From Paenibacillus curdlanolyticus YK9 (lineage in GTDB: Bacteria > Bacillota > Bacilli > Paenibacillales > Paenibacillaceae), in contig NZ_AEDD01000003.1 in the NCBI RefSeq assembly GCF_000179615.1, forward strand, positions 186,001 through 250,000: a DNA stretch of 64,000 nt, in the 5' to 3' direction. The notes under the pieces are model-generated. The model was not told the origin of the DNA and searched no databases. It saw only the letters and a program-made list of their open reading frames with translations. Each line of letters opens with the position of its first letter. Positions within the stretch are counted from its first letter, which is position 1. Positions 33,635-42,145 of this stretch are shown piece by piece. Made by a program: the position numbers and the translations under genes.

Positions 33635-34441
33635 TTGCATTTGAATTATACGGTAATTGATCGGGGAGACGAGTTGTCCCGTTCGCTGGCAGCCAAATTC
33701 CATCTGCTTGCAGGAGAACGCGGCATGATTCGGAACGACGCTCGCCCTAATTTCGTAATCTCTATCGGAGGCGACGGAACACTGCTTCAGGCGTACCATA
33801 AGTTCGTGGAGCGGATTGACGATATCTCATTCGTCGGCGTGCATACCGGTCATCTTGGGTTTTATGCGGACTGGAAAGCGGATGAGCTCGAAGAACTGGT
33901 CGCGCTTATGGCAGAGAACGAACCGAGAATCGTCAGCTATCCGCTCGCCAAGATCGAATTGGAAACCGCGAACGACAAAACCTGCTTTACGGCTTTGAAT
34001 GAATTTACGCTCAAAGGCGTCGACGGCACGCTCGTTGCCCAAATCAACATAAACGACGAGCTGTTCGAAATGTTCCGCGGAGACGGCATCGTCATTTCTA
34101 CGCCTTCAGGCAGTACCGCTTATAACAAAAGCTTAGGCGGCGCAATCGTCCATCCTTCGATGGAATCGATCCAGATGGCAGAGATCGCTTCGATCAACAA
34201 CCGCGTATACCGTACGCTCGGCTCTTCCGTGCTGCTGCCGAAGCATCACCATGTTGATATCATCTCCAGCAAGAAACAGCGGATCACGCTAGCTATCGAC
34301 CATATCAGCATACTGCGCGATGACATCCGTGCGATTCGCTGCGCCGTCTCTGACCATAAGATTAGCTTCGCGCGTTATCGCCCGTTCACCTTCTGGAATC
34401 GTGTGCGCGAGGCCTTTATTGGTTACGATCACCAGCAGTAG
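33635..34441 (+). CDS. nadK: NAD kinase
   Basis: Phosphorylates NAD to NADP. The 268-residue protein has the catalytic SIGGDGTLLQAYH motif, GVHTGHLGFY, TALNEFTLKG and TPSGSTAYNKSLGG, all diagnostic. TTG start six bases after GGAGGG; a second in-frame TTG two codons later is possible. A strong terminator follows. Single-gene unit as far as the sequence shows. Confidence 0.96.
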   Translation: MHLNYTVIDRGDELSRSLAAKFHLLAGERGMIRNDARPNFVISIGGDGTLLQAYHKFVERIDDISFVGVHTGHLGFYADWKADELEELVALMAENEPRIVSYPLAKIELETANDKTCFTALNEFTLKGVDGTLVAQININDELFEMFRGDGIVISTPSGSTAYNKSLGGAIVHPSMESIQMAEIASINNRVYRTLGSSVLLPKHHHVDIISSKKQRITLAIDHISILRDDIRAIRCAVSDHKISFARYRPFTFWNRVREAFIGYDHQQ

Positions 34442-34475
34442 CCACGACTGACCATAGATTAAAATAAAAGCTCAA

Positions 34476-34508
34476 AAAAGCCGTCCGGTGTCTGCCCGGA
34501 CGGCTTTT
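34476..34508. terminator. Terminator between nadK and yutD
   Basis: Thirteen-bp stem AAAAGCCGTCCGG / CCGGACGGCTTTT with a 7-base loop; T-rich on both strands, serving the convergent nadK and yutD. Confidence 0.9.
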
Positions 34509-34536
34509 CGTTATAGGTGCGCGCACAATGCCTGCG

Positions 34537-35649
34537 CTATTCGTTCTCTTTATTGTTGCGATTCGGCTGCTCCCGAGTCGGCTTCCGCTCATTTAAGCCA
34601 AGCGCGGCTTCGGAAGTTGCCGCAACTGTCTGTTCGCGCGGAGGCATCGGCAACCGCTTCTGCCCTTTGCGATGCTTAAATTTCGGGCGACGGCTCTCGC
34701 CGCTGCTCTCATCGCCGCCCTCGCGCTGCTGTTCGCTTGCGCCACGTCGCTCTGCGCTATTGACGCGCGCCTGCTGCTCGCCGCCGCGTCGCTCGCCACT
34801 GCCCGCATGGGGCTCGCCTGCGCCGCCGCTGCGTCGCTCGCTCGCTCCGCGCGGCTGCTCGCCAGCTCCACGGCTCTCGCCGCGCTGCTCGCTTCTGCGC
34901 TCCGCGCCGCCATCGCGCGGCTGCTCGCCAGCTCCGCGGCGCTCTGCTCCGCTGCCGCGCGCTTGCTGCTCGCCTTGGCTGCGGCGCTCGCCGCCTCGCG
35001 CTTGCTCACTGCCACCGCGGCGCTCGCCGCCTCGCGCTTGCTCACTGCCGCCGCGACGCTCGCCGCTTCGCGTTTGCTCACTGCCGCGCTTGTCAGCGCC
35101 CTCGCGCTGCTCAGGCCGGCTGCCGCCCCCGCTTCGCCCTTCCTTGCGCGGAGCGCTCGCTTTATCGCCTCGGCCGCCATCTTTGCCGCCAGGCTGCTCC
35201 GAGCGGCCAGCCTGCTCCTTGTTCCGCGATGGATGGGGCTTACGAATATGCTCTCGCAAAATAATCGGCTCTCCGTCAGCCGTCATTGCGACCGCGCCTT
35301 CTTCACTGCCTTGCTCCGGCGAAACGATCGGCATGGTCAGCAGATCCTGCTCGGTCGATCCCTCTGGCGCGCCTTCGGCATTCTCGGGACGATGGATGAC
35401 GAAATAAGCGCATCCAAAATTGCAATACTCATTAATGTAATCAACCAGTCCCGAGATGTAGCTGTCTTTGCTGCCCTTGGGATGATTGTCTTTGAAAAAG
35501 CCTTTAAGCCGGAGTTGGTTGTAGCCCCAGTCCCCTATAATGTAATCGTACCGCTCAAGCACGTCGCTATAGCGGTCTCGGAACGCAGCCGGATTCCAGC
35601 CGTTCTTATGATCTACGATTAGTTCATAACGTTTGCCGCCGATAAGAAT
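34537..35649 (-). CDS. yutD: YutD family protein with long Arg/Gly/Glu/Gln-rich tail, probable AUU start
   Basis: Residues 1-90 are a YutD domain (YSDVLERYDYIIGDWGYNQLRLKGFF, YINEYCNFGCAYFVIHR), function unknown. From about residue 135 to 330 the protein is low complexity, built of units such as GGERRGGSEQAR, then a basic segment RRPKFKHRKGQKRLP and a polar end. Such RGG/RGE-rich tails often bind RNA (inference). A GTG at 35658 overlaps the SD AAGGAG and cannot be used well; an in-frame ATT at 35649 is eight bases from that SD and gives MLIGGKRYEL, aligning with where YutD homologues begin as I recall them. It follows lipA by 36 bases. Confidence 0.8.
   Translation of the reverse strand: MLIGGKRYELIVDHKNGWNPAAFRDRYSDVLERYDYIIGDWGYNQLRLKGFFKDNHPKGSKDSYISGLVDYINEYCNFGCAYFVIHRPENAEGAPEGSTEQDLLTMPIVSPEQGSEEGAVAMTADGEPIILREHIRKPHPSRNKEQAGRSEQPGGKDGGRGDKASAPRKEGRSGGGSRPEQREGADKRGSEQTRSGERRGGSEQARGGERRGGSEQARGGERRSQGEQQARGSGAERRGAGEQPRDGGAERRSEQRGESRGAGEQPRGASERRSGGAGEPHAGSGERRGGEQQARVNSAERRGASEQQREGGDESSGESRRPKFKHRKGQKRLPMPPREQTVAATSEAALGLNERKPTREQPNRNNKENE
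34985..35088 (-). repeat. Tandem 36-bp repeats in yutD tail
   Basis: Two full 36-bp units (34985-35020, 35021-35056) differ at only two bases and a third (from 35057) is slightly diverged; each encodes a 12-residue GGERRGGSEQAR-type unit. More degenerate copies extend to about 34740. Confidence 0.85.
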
Positions 35650-35685
35650 GGTCCCCACTCCTTCTACTAGAAGGTCACCTTCGCC

Positions 35686-36567
35686 CTACGTCGCTGCCTG
35701 CGCAGACTGCACCTGCTCATGCGCATGATAGGAGCTGCGTACAAGCGGGCCTGATTCGACGTGGCTGAAGCCGCGCTTCATGCCTTCTTCTTTTAGCTGC
35801 TTAAACTCGTCCGGGTGCACATAACGTTCAATCGCGATATGGCCCGATGAAGGTTGAAGGTATTGCCCAAGCGTTAAAATGTTGCAATCGACTGCACGCA
35901 AATCGTCCATCGCCTGCACCACTTCTTCCAAAGTCTCGCCCAAGCCGAGCATGATGCTTGATTTGGTTGGGATGCTTGGCTGCATTTCCTTCGCCCGCCG
36001 CAGGAGCTCGATCGAGCGGTCGTACTTCGCCCGTGCCCGCACGCGGTTCGATAAACGTTTTACCGTCTCGATGTTATGGTTTAGAATGTCCGGCTTTGCG
36101 TCCATTACAATCTTCAGCGAATCCGGATTTCCTAAAAAGTCTGGAATCAATACCTCTATGCTGCACAGCGGCAAACGCTTGCGAATCGCCTTGATCGTCT
36201 CGGCGAAAATCATCGCTCCGCCGTCAGCAAGGTCGTCGCGCGCAACAGAGGTTACCACGCAGTGGCGAAGCCCCATCTGTTCCGCAGCATCCGCCACGCG
36301 TTCTGGCTCTGCCAGATCGAGCTCCGTTGGAAGCCCTGTCTTAACTGCACAGAAGCGGCATGCACGCGTGCAAATATCTCCAAGAATCATGAATGTCGCT
36401 GTGCGATTCGCCCAACATTCATATATGTTAGGACAACGCGCTTCTTCGCATACGGTATGCAGCGTTTTCGAGCGCATCATATCCTTAATTTCAGCATAAT
36501 TACAATCTGTTGCTAATTTTATTTTGAGCCATTCCGGCTTTTTCTCCGGAGATTTGCTTTTTGCCAT
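35686..36567 (-). CDS. lipA: Lipoyl synthase
   Basis: Radical-SAM enzyme that inserts two sulfurs into octanoyl groups on E2/GcvH proteins. The auxiliary cluster motif [12 protein letters not shown] and the radical-SAM [10 protein letters not shown] are both present, with the C-terminal RSSYHA element. Length 293 is normal. It is upstream of yutD and divergent from the lytH-like gene, the same neighbourhood as yutB-yunA in Bacillus subtilis. Confidence 0.97.
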   Translation of the reverse strand: MAKSKSPEKKPEWLKIKLATDCNYAEIKDMMRSKTLHTVCEEARCPNIYECWANRTATFMILGDICTRACRFCAVKTGLPTELDLAEPERVADAAEQMGLRHCVVTSVARDDLADGGAMIFAETIKAIRKRLPLCSIEVLIPDFLGNPDSLKIVMDAKPDILNHNIETVKRLSNRVRARAKYDRSIELLRRAKEMQPSIPTKSSIMLGLGETLEEVVQAMDDLRAVDCNILTLGQYLQPSSGHIAIERYVHPDEFKQLKEEGMKRGFSHVESGPLVRSSYHAHEQVQSAQAAT

Positions 36568-36719
36568 GAAGATTCCCTGCTTTCTACGGTCTTCTCCGTT
36601 ACATTATAGCACGTTTCGCATAAAAACCAATGATTTGCAAACGATATCGACAAGGATTACCGGGCTTGAACCGGCTGCATTATGAGGTTAAATACGAGTT
36701 GGAGGTGGCAGCTCACACT

Positions 36720-37838
36720 ATGCGATACGCCATTCGCAACGTCCTGCGCGCGGCGGCCCTGGTGACTGCAGTCGCTGCAGCGGCCCCAAGTGTCGATGCG
36801 GCGGCAGCTATTTCAGTCGATGCGCGATGGAGCGACAAGCCTAACGCTTCCCTTCCCGCCAATGGCGAGAAGCCGCCAGAGACACAGACGTTAACGGACG
36901 CGGAAATTTTTAAAGCGCGAAAAGAACTGTATGACCGACTAAGCTTAGCTACGACGATTCCTTGGTACCGGATCGCCGCTATCGATCAATATGAGCGAAC
37001 GATTTCACGGGCCAGGCCAAAAGCGCGCCCTCAGCTGGGGCAGTTCGTCGGCATCTATCTGTCTGAAGAGGAATGGACAGGCGTGCTGAATCCGAACAAG
37101 CTCGATACGTCGCCCGAATCGATCCGGTGGTTCGGCGGTAAAGGGAAAGATGGCGACGGCGATGGCCTTGCGGATCGAATGAATGATACGGACCTGCTTT
37201 ATGCCGCCGCATCGCATTTGTTGAAATACGGCCCTTCCGAAGAGGACTTCTCTATTGGCTTATGGGACTATTACCACAGCTCTCGAGCGGTACAGCGAAT
37301 CGTGCAATTCTCGACGATTTACGAAAAATTCGGGAAGCTCGATCTGTTCCAGCACTCCTTCCCTGTTCCGGTCAGCAGCCATTTCTCCTACCGCAGCACT
37401 TGGGGAACGGGGCGAAGCTGGGGCGGCTATCGCATTCATGAGGGAACCGACATTTTCGCCAATCACGGCGTTCCCGCACGAAGCACATGCTTCGGCATCG
37501 TCGAGGTCAAAGGCTGGAATCCTTATGGCGGCTGGCGTTTAGGCATTCGGGACCTTAACAATTATTATCACTATTACGCACATCTGTCCGGTTATGACAA
37601 GACGCTGCAGCGCGGGGACATCGTTACACCGGGGCAGGTTATCGGGTGGGTCGGAAGCTCCGGTTACGGGAAGCCTGGCACATCCGGCAAATTCCCTCCG
37701 CATCTGCACTATGGCGTATATCGCGACCGCGGCTTGCTTGAGTGGGCGTTCGACCCGTACCCCTTGCTTCGCAAATGGGAGATCGACGAGCGCCATCGCC
37801 TGCGTGCCGCAAAAAAAGCCGGTCGATCCAAACAGTAG
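36720..37838 (+). CDS. lytH: M23 peptidase, LytH (YunA)-like spore cell-wall endopeptidase
   Basis: A 372-residue secreted M23 metallopeptidase. A signal peptide occupies residues 1-30 (YAIRNVLRAAALVTAVAAA), the middle is a LytH-like domain (ELYDRLSLATTIPWYRIAAIDQYERT), and the C-terminal domain has the zinc motif HEGTD and HLHYGVYRD. LytH removes stem peptides in spore cortex. The frame opens at 36630 but no signal or SD fits there; the ATG at 36720 follows GGAGGTGG by eleven bases. Next to lipA as in Bacillus. Confidence 0.85.
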   Translation: MRYAIRNVLRAAALVTAVAAAAPSVDAAAAISVDARWSDKPNASLPANGEKPPETQTLTDAEIFKARKELYDRLSLATTIPWYRIAAIDQYERTISRARPKARPQLGQFVGIYLSEEEWTGVLNPNKLDTSPESIRWFGGKGKDGDGDGLADRMNDTDLLYAAASHLLKYGPSEEDFSIGLWDYYHSSRAVQRIVQFSTIYEKFGKLDLFQHSFPVPVSSHFSYRSTWGTGRSWGGYRIHEGTDIFANHGVPARSTCFGIVEVKGWNPYGGWRLGIRDLNNYYHYYAHLSGYDKTLQRGDIVTPGQVIGWVGSSGYGKPGTSGKFPPHLHYGVYRDRGLLEWAFDPYPLLRKWEIDERHRLRAAKKAGRSKQ

Positions 37839-37850
37839 CGCAAATAAACG

Positions 37851-37903
37851 GCGGTAGAACGGAACATCTTGTTGCATTTGCTGCAAGGTCCTTACTCTAC
37901 CGC
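37851..37903 (+). terminator. Hairpin after the lytH-like gene
   Basis: Stem GCGGTAGA / TCTACCGC with inner TTGCA / TGCAA, followed by TTATTGTTAT. Confidence 0.5.
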
Positions 37904-37959
37904 TTATTGTTATGCTATGAAAGCCATTCCGATTGCCCTACCGCCGCAGCAATAAATAA

Positions 37960-37993
37960 AAGCACCTGTACAGCGCGGCTGGACAAGTGCTTC
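37960..37993 (-). terminator. Terminator of yunB
   Basis: AAGCAC-TGT-CAGC pairs with GCTG-ACA-GTGCTT (two mismatches); on the minus strand it is followed by TTTTATTTATT. Confidence 0.75.
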
Positions 37994-38011
37994 ATTTGCG
38001 AATCAAACCTC

Positions 38012-39031
38012 TTATTGGGCTTCGTCTTCTGCCTGCTCCTCTATGCCTCCGCCAGTGCTGATCGACGAATCGTCCGTAGGAGCTTCGGCGCCCTCTTGCT
38101 TCGATGCATCGGCTCCTATCTGGGCTCCGTTGCCCGTGCCTACGCCCGGAAGCGCAATATTAGGCGCGTCTGCGGCCGAATCGCCTACAGGACGGCCTTT
38201 GTTGTCGTAGTAGTACATCGGCACATCGCCGACGACGAGCAAGTAAGAGATGGGAATATCTGTCGTCACGACCTCAGGCTTTGTATCAAACGGGATAATG
38301 ATCGCAACCTCAGCCTCAATTCGAATATATACCTCAACCAAAATCATATTAATGCCCGCATCCTGCTGCCGCGTATTCAGATCGACCTTCACACTGCCGA
38401 CAGGCTCGAATTTTACCGGAATGCGCGGTCCATATGAGGAAATAAACGTACTGCCCAGCGCTTGCCCGAGCGGCACATGCTCAGGGATAGCGCCGATCTC
38501 ATCCAATGTCTTCTGCACCGTGTTGATGGTCTCGCTCGTAATGCGCATATGCTCCGCATAATTGAGCATAAAGCCTGAAATTTTGCCGTCCTTGTTCATC
38601 TTCCAATCGACCAGCTTATCGAAGTCAGACTTGCTCGCCACCTGCTCGGAGATCGACTTGTTTATCGCCTGCGTCGCCACTTGCTTCACGCGCAGCATCG
38701 CTACATTCATGAGCGGAGGGCCCAAATGCCGATCGACATACGATGCTGTTAGGGTGCCTGACAGTATGAATAATACAAGCAGGATAAGAGCGACCGTCCT
38801 TTTGCGCATCCGAAAGCCCGTTGGCCGCCCGCTTCCGAGCGTCGGCACGCGCTTTGCACCGCCGCTGGTCCAGCGCTTCGGTCTTGGGGCAGGCCGGCTC
38901 GCCCCCCCGAACAACGTGCTTTTGCTCCGATACGGTCTGACGGGCTTCGATGGACGCAGCCTCCCGCTTGGCTGAAATCGAACGGTTCGAATTCGGCCGC
39001 TCCATAGCCAACGGCGTCCCCATCTCGCCAT
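38012..39031 (-). CDS. yunB: Sporulation protein YunB
   Basis: A 339-residue protein. An unusual ~75-residue Arg/Pro-rich N-terminus is followed by a membrane segment (VALILLVLFILSGTLTASYV) and the YunB domain (ATQAINKSISEQV, GAIPEHVPLGQALGSTFISSYGPRIPVKF, AEVAIIIPFDTKPEVVTTDIPISYLLVVGDVP). The last ~55 residues form an acidic Gly/Ser/Glu tail. YunB is sigma-E dependent in Bacillus subtilis and made in the mother cell. The ATG at 39031 has GAGGGGGAGG just upstream; a longer frame to 39085 lacks support. Both end extensions are longer than I expect for the family. Confidence 0.88.
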   Translation of the reverse strand: MARWGRRWLWSGRIRTVRFQPSGRLRPSKPVRPYRSKSTLFGGASRPAPRPKRWTSGGAKRVPTLGSGRPTGFRMRKRTVALILLVLFILSGTLTASYVDRHLGPPLMNVAMLRVKQVATQAINKSISEQVASKSDFDKLVDWKMNKDGKISGFMLNYAEHMRITSETINTVQKTLDEIGAIPEHVPLGQALGSTFISSYGPRIPVKFEPVGSVKVDLNTRQQDAGINMILVEVYIRIEAEVAIIIPFDTKPEVVTTDIPISYLLVVGDVPMYYYDNKGRPVGDSAADAPNIALPGVGTGNGAQIGADASKQEGAEAPTDDSSISTGGGIEEQAEDEAQ

Positions 39032-39242
39032 TGTCCTCCCCCTCTCTGCTTGACACGCAATACTCGTCACATTCCGTATCAGCATATGCCCGAGCTCGGC
39101 AAATCAGAAGACGTTTTGTCCGATTTGAATTTACGAACGCAAGCTGAAAAAAAGGAATCGGTTAAGCTCTGTCGAAATATTCTGTATGCAATAGGTCTGA
39201 AAATTCCGAATTGACAGAGCCTTTGCGGAGGGAGAGATCACT

Positions 39243-39800
39243 ATGGCGGGTCCGTTTCTATTCATCTTCACGGGTACAGGAGGCTCAGGGCGCAAAACGA
39301 TTGGCCATCGGATTGGCCAAGAGCTCGGTCTGTATTCCATTCAATCCTGCACAACACGGCCGCCGCGTGCGCCAGAACGCGGAACGCCCGACCGTGACTA
39401 CCGGTTCCTCTCGCGCGAAGCGTTTGAAGCCAAGCAGCATAATGGCGAATTTATTGAAACCGCCGTTATCGGCCACGAGCAATACGGCATTCTGCGCAAC
39501 GATTTGGAGCGTCCTCTTCAAGAAAAGCGGAACGCCTATGTCATCGTCAATCCTGAAGGCGCAGAAGCACTGAAGCAGCGTTACGGCAATTCCGCTATTC
39601 GAATTTTTATCTATGTAGACAAAATGACGGTAAGAGAGCGGCTGGAGGCGAAAGGCATGTCCTTCGAGGTCGTCGATCGTTATCTCGTTACGTATAGCGA
39701 AGAAGTCGTATACCGCAAGCAGTGCGAGCATGTGATCGAGAATACCGATCTGCTTCGTACGCTGGCGCGTATCCGCGAAGCGATACAGTCCCATTTGTAG
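39243..39800 (+). CDS. Guanylate kinase-like protein with altered P-loop
   Basis: A 185-residue member of the guanylate kinase family. The P-loop reads FTGTGGSGRKTIG, with GRKT where canonical Gmk has GKGT/GKST, then SCTTRPPRAPERGTPDRDYRF (the GMP-binding segment) and a C-terminal lid region YLVTYSEEVVYRKQCEHV. It resembles a second Gmk-like paralogue seen in other Bacilli rather than the housekeeping enzyme. SD GGAGGGAG nine bases from the ATG. Activity on GMP cannot be assumed. Confidence 0.8.
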   Translation: MAGPFLFIFTGTGGSGRKTIGHRIGQELGLYSIQSCTTRPPRAPERGTPDRDYRFLSREAFEAKQHNGEFIETAVIGHEQYGILRNDLERPLQEKRNAYVIVNPEGAEALKQRYGNSAIRIFIYVDKMTVRERLEAKGMSFEVVDRYLVTYSEEVVYRKQCEHVIENTDLLRTLARIREAIQSHL

Positions 39801-39817
39801 TCTGCTGCGGCATAAGA

Positions 39818-39863
39818 AAAAAGGGCGAAGGTTCGGACCGCTGATGGTCCTCCTTCGCCCTTG
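39818..39863. terminator. Bidirectional terminator
   Basis: AAGGGCGAAGG / CCTTCGCCCTT with inner GGACC / GGTCC; T-run strong on the minus strand, weak on the plus. Serves the kinase-like gene and the convergent small gene. Confidence 0.8.
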
Positions 39864-39941
39864 TTCATTGCCGCATATAGGTAGTCGGTACAAGGCTGCA
39901 TCTTTTGTTGCGAGTGCTTCAGCGTTGTCCTGTTCGTTTGT

Positions 39942-40112
39942 TTAAATCTCCGCGTTTTTCAACGCATGCTCCCAGCTCGGAAAATAAAATAAAGCGTTCC
40001 TCATCAGCTCGGGATGATGCTGCTTCACTTGCTTCTTGTTGACTGCGCCTCCATTAGATTGGAGTTTACGAATGAGCTGCAGAACCTCATCCGCTCCCAA
40101 TGTAGCATCCAT
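39942..40112 (-). CDS. Mini protein resembling a single homing-endonuclease-associated (HNH) repeat
   Basis: A 56-residue protein (MDATLGADEVLQLI ... FYFPSWEHALKNAEI). The pattern of a helix, a basic KKQVKQHHPEL turn and a final FPSWEHAL-KNA motif resembles the repeats found next to HNH homing endonucleases, which bind DNA, but only one unit is present and no nuclease is near. AAGGAG is ten bases from the ATG at 40112; a longer frame to 40151 lacks an SD. Assignment is tentative. Confidence 0.6.
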   Translation of the reverse strand: MDATLGADEVLQLIRKLQSNGGAVNKKQVKQHHPELMRNALFYFPSWEHALKNAEI

Positions 40113-40179
40113 TCTTGTTTCGCTCCTTTCTAATTTTAGCATCCCTCCCATCTTTCACTGCACGAAGCGGTTCTATACG

Positions 40180-40893
40180 TTAATCGCGAAATAACTCGTC
40201 CAGCACTTTCGTACGATTTTCTAGAAAGCGCTTTGTTACGATATAGTGCAGCGTCTCTTCGTATCGGATTTCCTGCACCTGCTCTTCATCGAAGCTTAAG
40301 ATCTGAGCGTCAGGAAAGCCTAGTATGATCGGCGAATGCGTTACGATAATAAATTGCGCGTCGCGCTCCAAATCTTTGATGATCCGCAAAAGTGCAAGCT
40401 GTCTAGCTGGGGAGAGCGCGGCCTCCGGCTCATCCAGCAGGTAAATCGCTTTTCTTCCGAAGCGATGTTGGAATAAGGAAAGAAAGGCTTCCCCGTGCGA
40501 CTGTTCATGCAGGGATCGCCCTCCGTAATGCGGTAAGCTCTCCGGCATCGTATCCAAATAAGAAGCGAAGTCATAGAACGTTTCCGCACGTAAGAAGAAG
40601 CCGTTCGTAACCTTAGGGAGCCACGATAGGCGCAGATGCTCCCCCAAGCTTGACCGCGAAGCGTTCACTTCATAGTGATTATTTCGACCGCCGCCTGCCG
40701 TATTAAATCCGCATTGGTAAGCAATTGCCTCCAGCAGCGTCGACTTCCCCGATCCATTCTCCCCTACTAAGCACGTCACGTTCTTCGTAAACGTTAGCGA
40801 TTTCAGGCTCTGCAGGACAGGAATATTAAAAGGGTAGCTGTTCGCATCCGGCCGGTTTATGATTTCAAGGCTGCGCAAGAACATGTTTTTCAA
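40180..40893 (-). CDS. ABC-type/AAA ATPase of the small predicted-ATPase family
   Basis: A 237-residue soluble ATPase. Walker A LVGENGSGKSTLLEAIA, an SHGEAFLSLF signature, Walker B YLLDEPEAALSPARQ and a switch His in IIVTHSPIILGF are all present; there is no membrane domain. This is the predicted-ATPase (AAA_21-like) group often found alone in Bacillota, role unknown. TTG start overlapping the stop of the VOC gene (TTGA), so translation is coupled; an ATG at 40884 is an alternative. Confidence 0.85.
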   Translation of the reverse strand: MKNMFLRSLEIINRPDANSYPFNIPVLQSLKSLTFTKNVTCLVGENGSGKSTLLEAIAYQCGFNTAGGGRNNHYEVNASRSSLGEHLRLSWLPKVTNGFFLRAETFYDFASYLDTMPESLPHYGGRSLHEQSHGEAFLSLFQHRFGRKAIYLLDEPEAALSPARQLALLRIIKDLERDAQFIIVTHSPIILGFPDAQILSFDEEQVQEIRYEETLHYIVTKRFLENRTKVLDELFRD

Positions 40894-41246
40894 CTCAATT
40901 CATGAGCAAGAATGTTGATAAGCTTACCAAACGGGTCGCGAACATAGAATCGCCGAACGCCCCAAGGCTCATCAACAGGCCCGTATTCAATCGAAAATCC
41001 AGCTCTCTTCATGCCCTCTAATGCAGCGTCGACATCATCGACTTCTATCGATAGATCAGGCGTAGGCGTTTCTGAACCGCCCTGTGAGGCGAAACTAATT
41101 TGAATGCTCATCTCCTCGTTTAAGCCATACGTTCTAATCCAACCGTGATCCATCACTAGATCAAGGCCGAGCACATCCTGATAGAAGCGTTTAGCTGCCG
41201 TGATATCCTTCGTATTTACATTGGCGACGATTCGTTTGACCTTCAT
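40890..41246 (-). CDS. VOC superfamily (glyoxalase-like) protein
   Basis: A 118-residue vicinal-oxygen-chelate fold protein: AAKRFYQDVLGLDLVMDHG near the N-terminus and FYVRDPFGKLINILAHE at the C-terminus with possible metal ligands His and Glu. Substrate unknown; relatives include resistance proteins and epimerases. The ATG at 41246 is six bases from GGAGG. Coupled to the ATPase downstream. Confidence 0.85.
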   Translation of the reverse strand: MKVKRIVANVNTKDITAAKRFYQDVLGLDLVMDHGWIRTYGLNEEMSIQISFASQGGSETPTPDLSIEVDDVDAALEGMKRAGFSIEYGPVDEPWGVRRFYVRDPFGKLINILAHELS

Positions 41247-41308
41247 TTCAAACCTCCAAGTCATAAGCGGATTGTACGCCTCGCGCGTGTTTGTTCCGCT
41301 AAGTTAAG

Positions 41309-42121
41309 CTACCCTGCAACCACTGCCGATTCTATCGTTCCGTTTACATTGCCAGATACTATGATGCTATGTCCGTAAAACATGTCTCCATCCGAGAAGT
41401 ACATTTCAAATCCGCCGTCCGGTTGAATAAGAATACTACTAAAAACCATAAGCTTCATAAATGTCTCTTCGGTGATCTCTTCTCCTTCTTCAAACAAATC
41501 GTTAACCGCAGATACAAGCTCCTGTGCTGCAAACGCCCGTATTTTACGGCTCCACTTCTCTTGATCTCCAAAAAGAATATAGGCAGCCTGCAAGGCAGAC
41601 TTCATTTTCTCTTCCTCGTCCCTGTAGAAACTTAGTTGCCCTTCTTCTCCAGCCCACGCGATCGTTTTTTCAAACCAGTTCACTACCCTATAGAGTTTGA
41701 ATTCACCCAGCACCTCGTCATAATAAAAAGCAGGTTTCGAAGAAGCTTCCAATATGGCTTCGAGTTCGTTATCCTTATATTCGGAATCGAGGACCTTAAT
41801 AAGCATCATAACCATCTGACCCTTACGGACATGCAATCGCACAACACGATTCGGCTGAAGAATGTCTTTGGACATCTGCCATTGCTCATCATCGACCAGC
41901 CATGCAAGCCGGAATACTTTATTATGATTCACGGGTTCAGTCGGCGATAAGCCTTTCCACGCGATTAGATCAATATGGGCATGCATCAAAATATTCCCCT
42001 CTGCCCTGCCAGCCCTAGTCCCTGTCGTTCCAGTTATAGCGGCGATTTCGATAACTTCTTCTGAAAATCTCTCTTCAAAAAATCTCTCTTCCAATCTGAT
42101 CCTTTCACTTTCCCTACTCAC
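41309..42121 (-). CDS. DUF2262 family protein
   Basis: A 270-residue soluble protein. The C-terminal part (LSFYRDEEEKMKSALQAAYILF, WSRKIRAFAAQELVSAVNDLF, QPDGGFEMYFSDGDMFYGHSI) matches DUF2262, found mainly in Bacillota with unknown function. The N-terminal ~130 residues form a beta-rich region of unknown type. GTG start seven bases after GGGGGG. Lower GC than the surroundings. Not obviously linked to the neighbouring VOC gene except by strand. Confidence 0.8.
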   Translation of the reverse strand: MSRESERIRLEERFFEERFSEEVIEIAAITGTTGTRAGRAEGNILMHAHIDLIAWKGLSPTEPVNHNKVFRLAWLVDDEQWQMSKDILQPNRVVRLHVRKGQMVMMLIKVLDSEYKDNELEAILEASSKPAFYYDEVLGEFKLYRVVNWFEKTIAWAGEEGQLSFYRDEEEKMKSALQAAYILFGDQEKWSRKIRAFAAQELVSAVNDLFEEGEEITEETFMKLMVFSSILIQPDGGFEMYFSDGDMFYGHSIIVSGNVNGTIESAVVAG

Positions 42122-42145
42122 ATCTTATCCCCCCGTTACTCTGTC

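Noticed and set aside
34593-35180. Ala/Ser/Arg-rich repeated frame (VSKREAASAAA units) and two plus-strand frames across the yutD tail
   Set aside because: Alternative frames of the same 36-bp DNA repeats; the frame with the conserved YutD domain and SD is the coding one.
36635-36649. cre-like TTGCAAACGATATCG before the lytH-like gene
   Set aside because: Last consensus position is wrong and lytH genes are sporulation-controlled; left out as a near match.
39166-39220. Inverted repeat GCTCTGTC / GACAGAGC before the guanylate kinase-like gene
   Set aside because: Eight-bp arms with a 39-base loop and poor inner pairing; could arise by chance.
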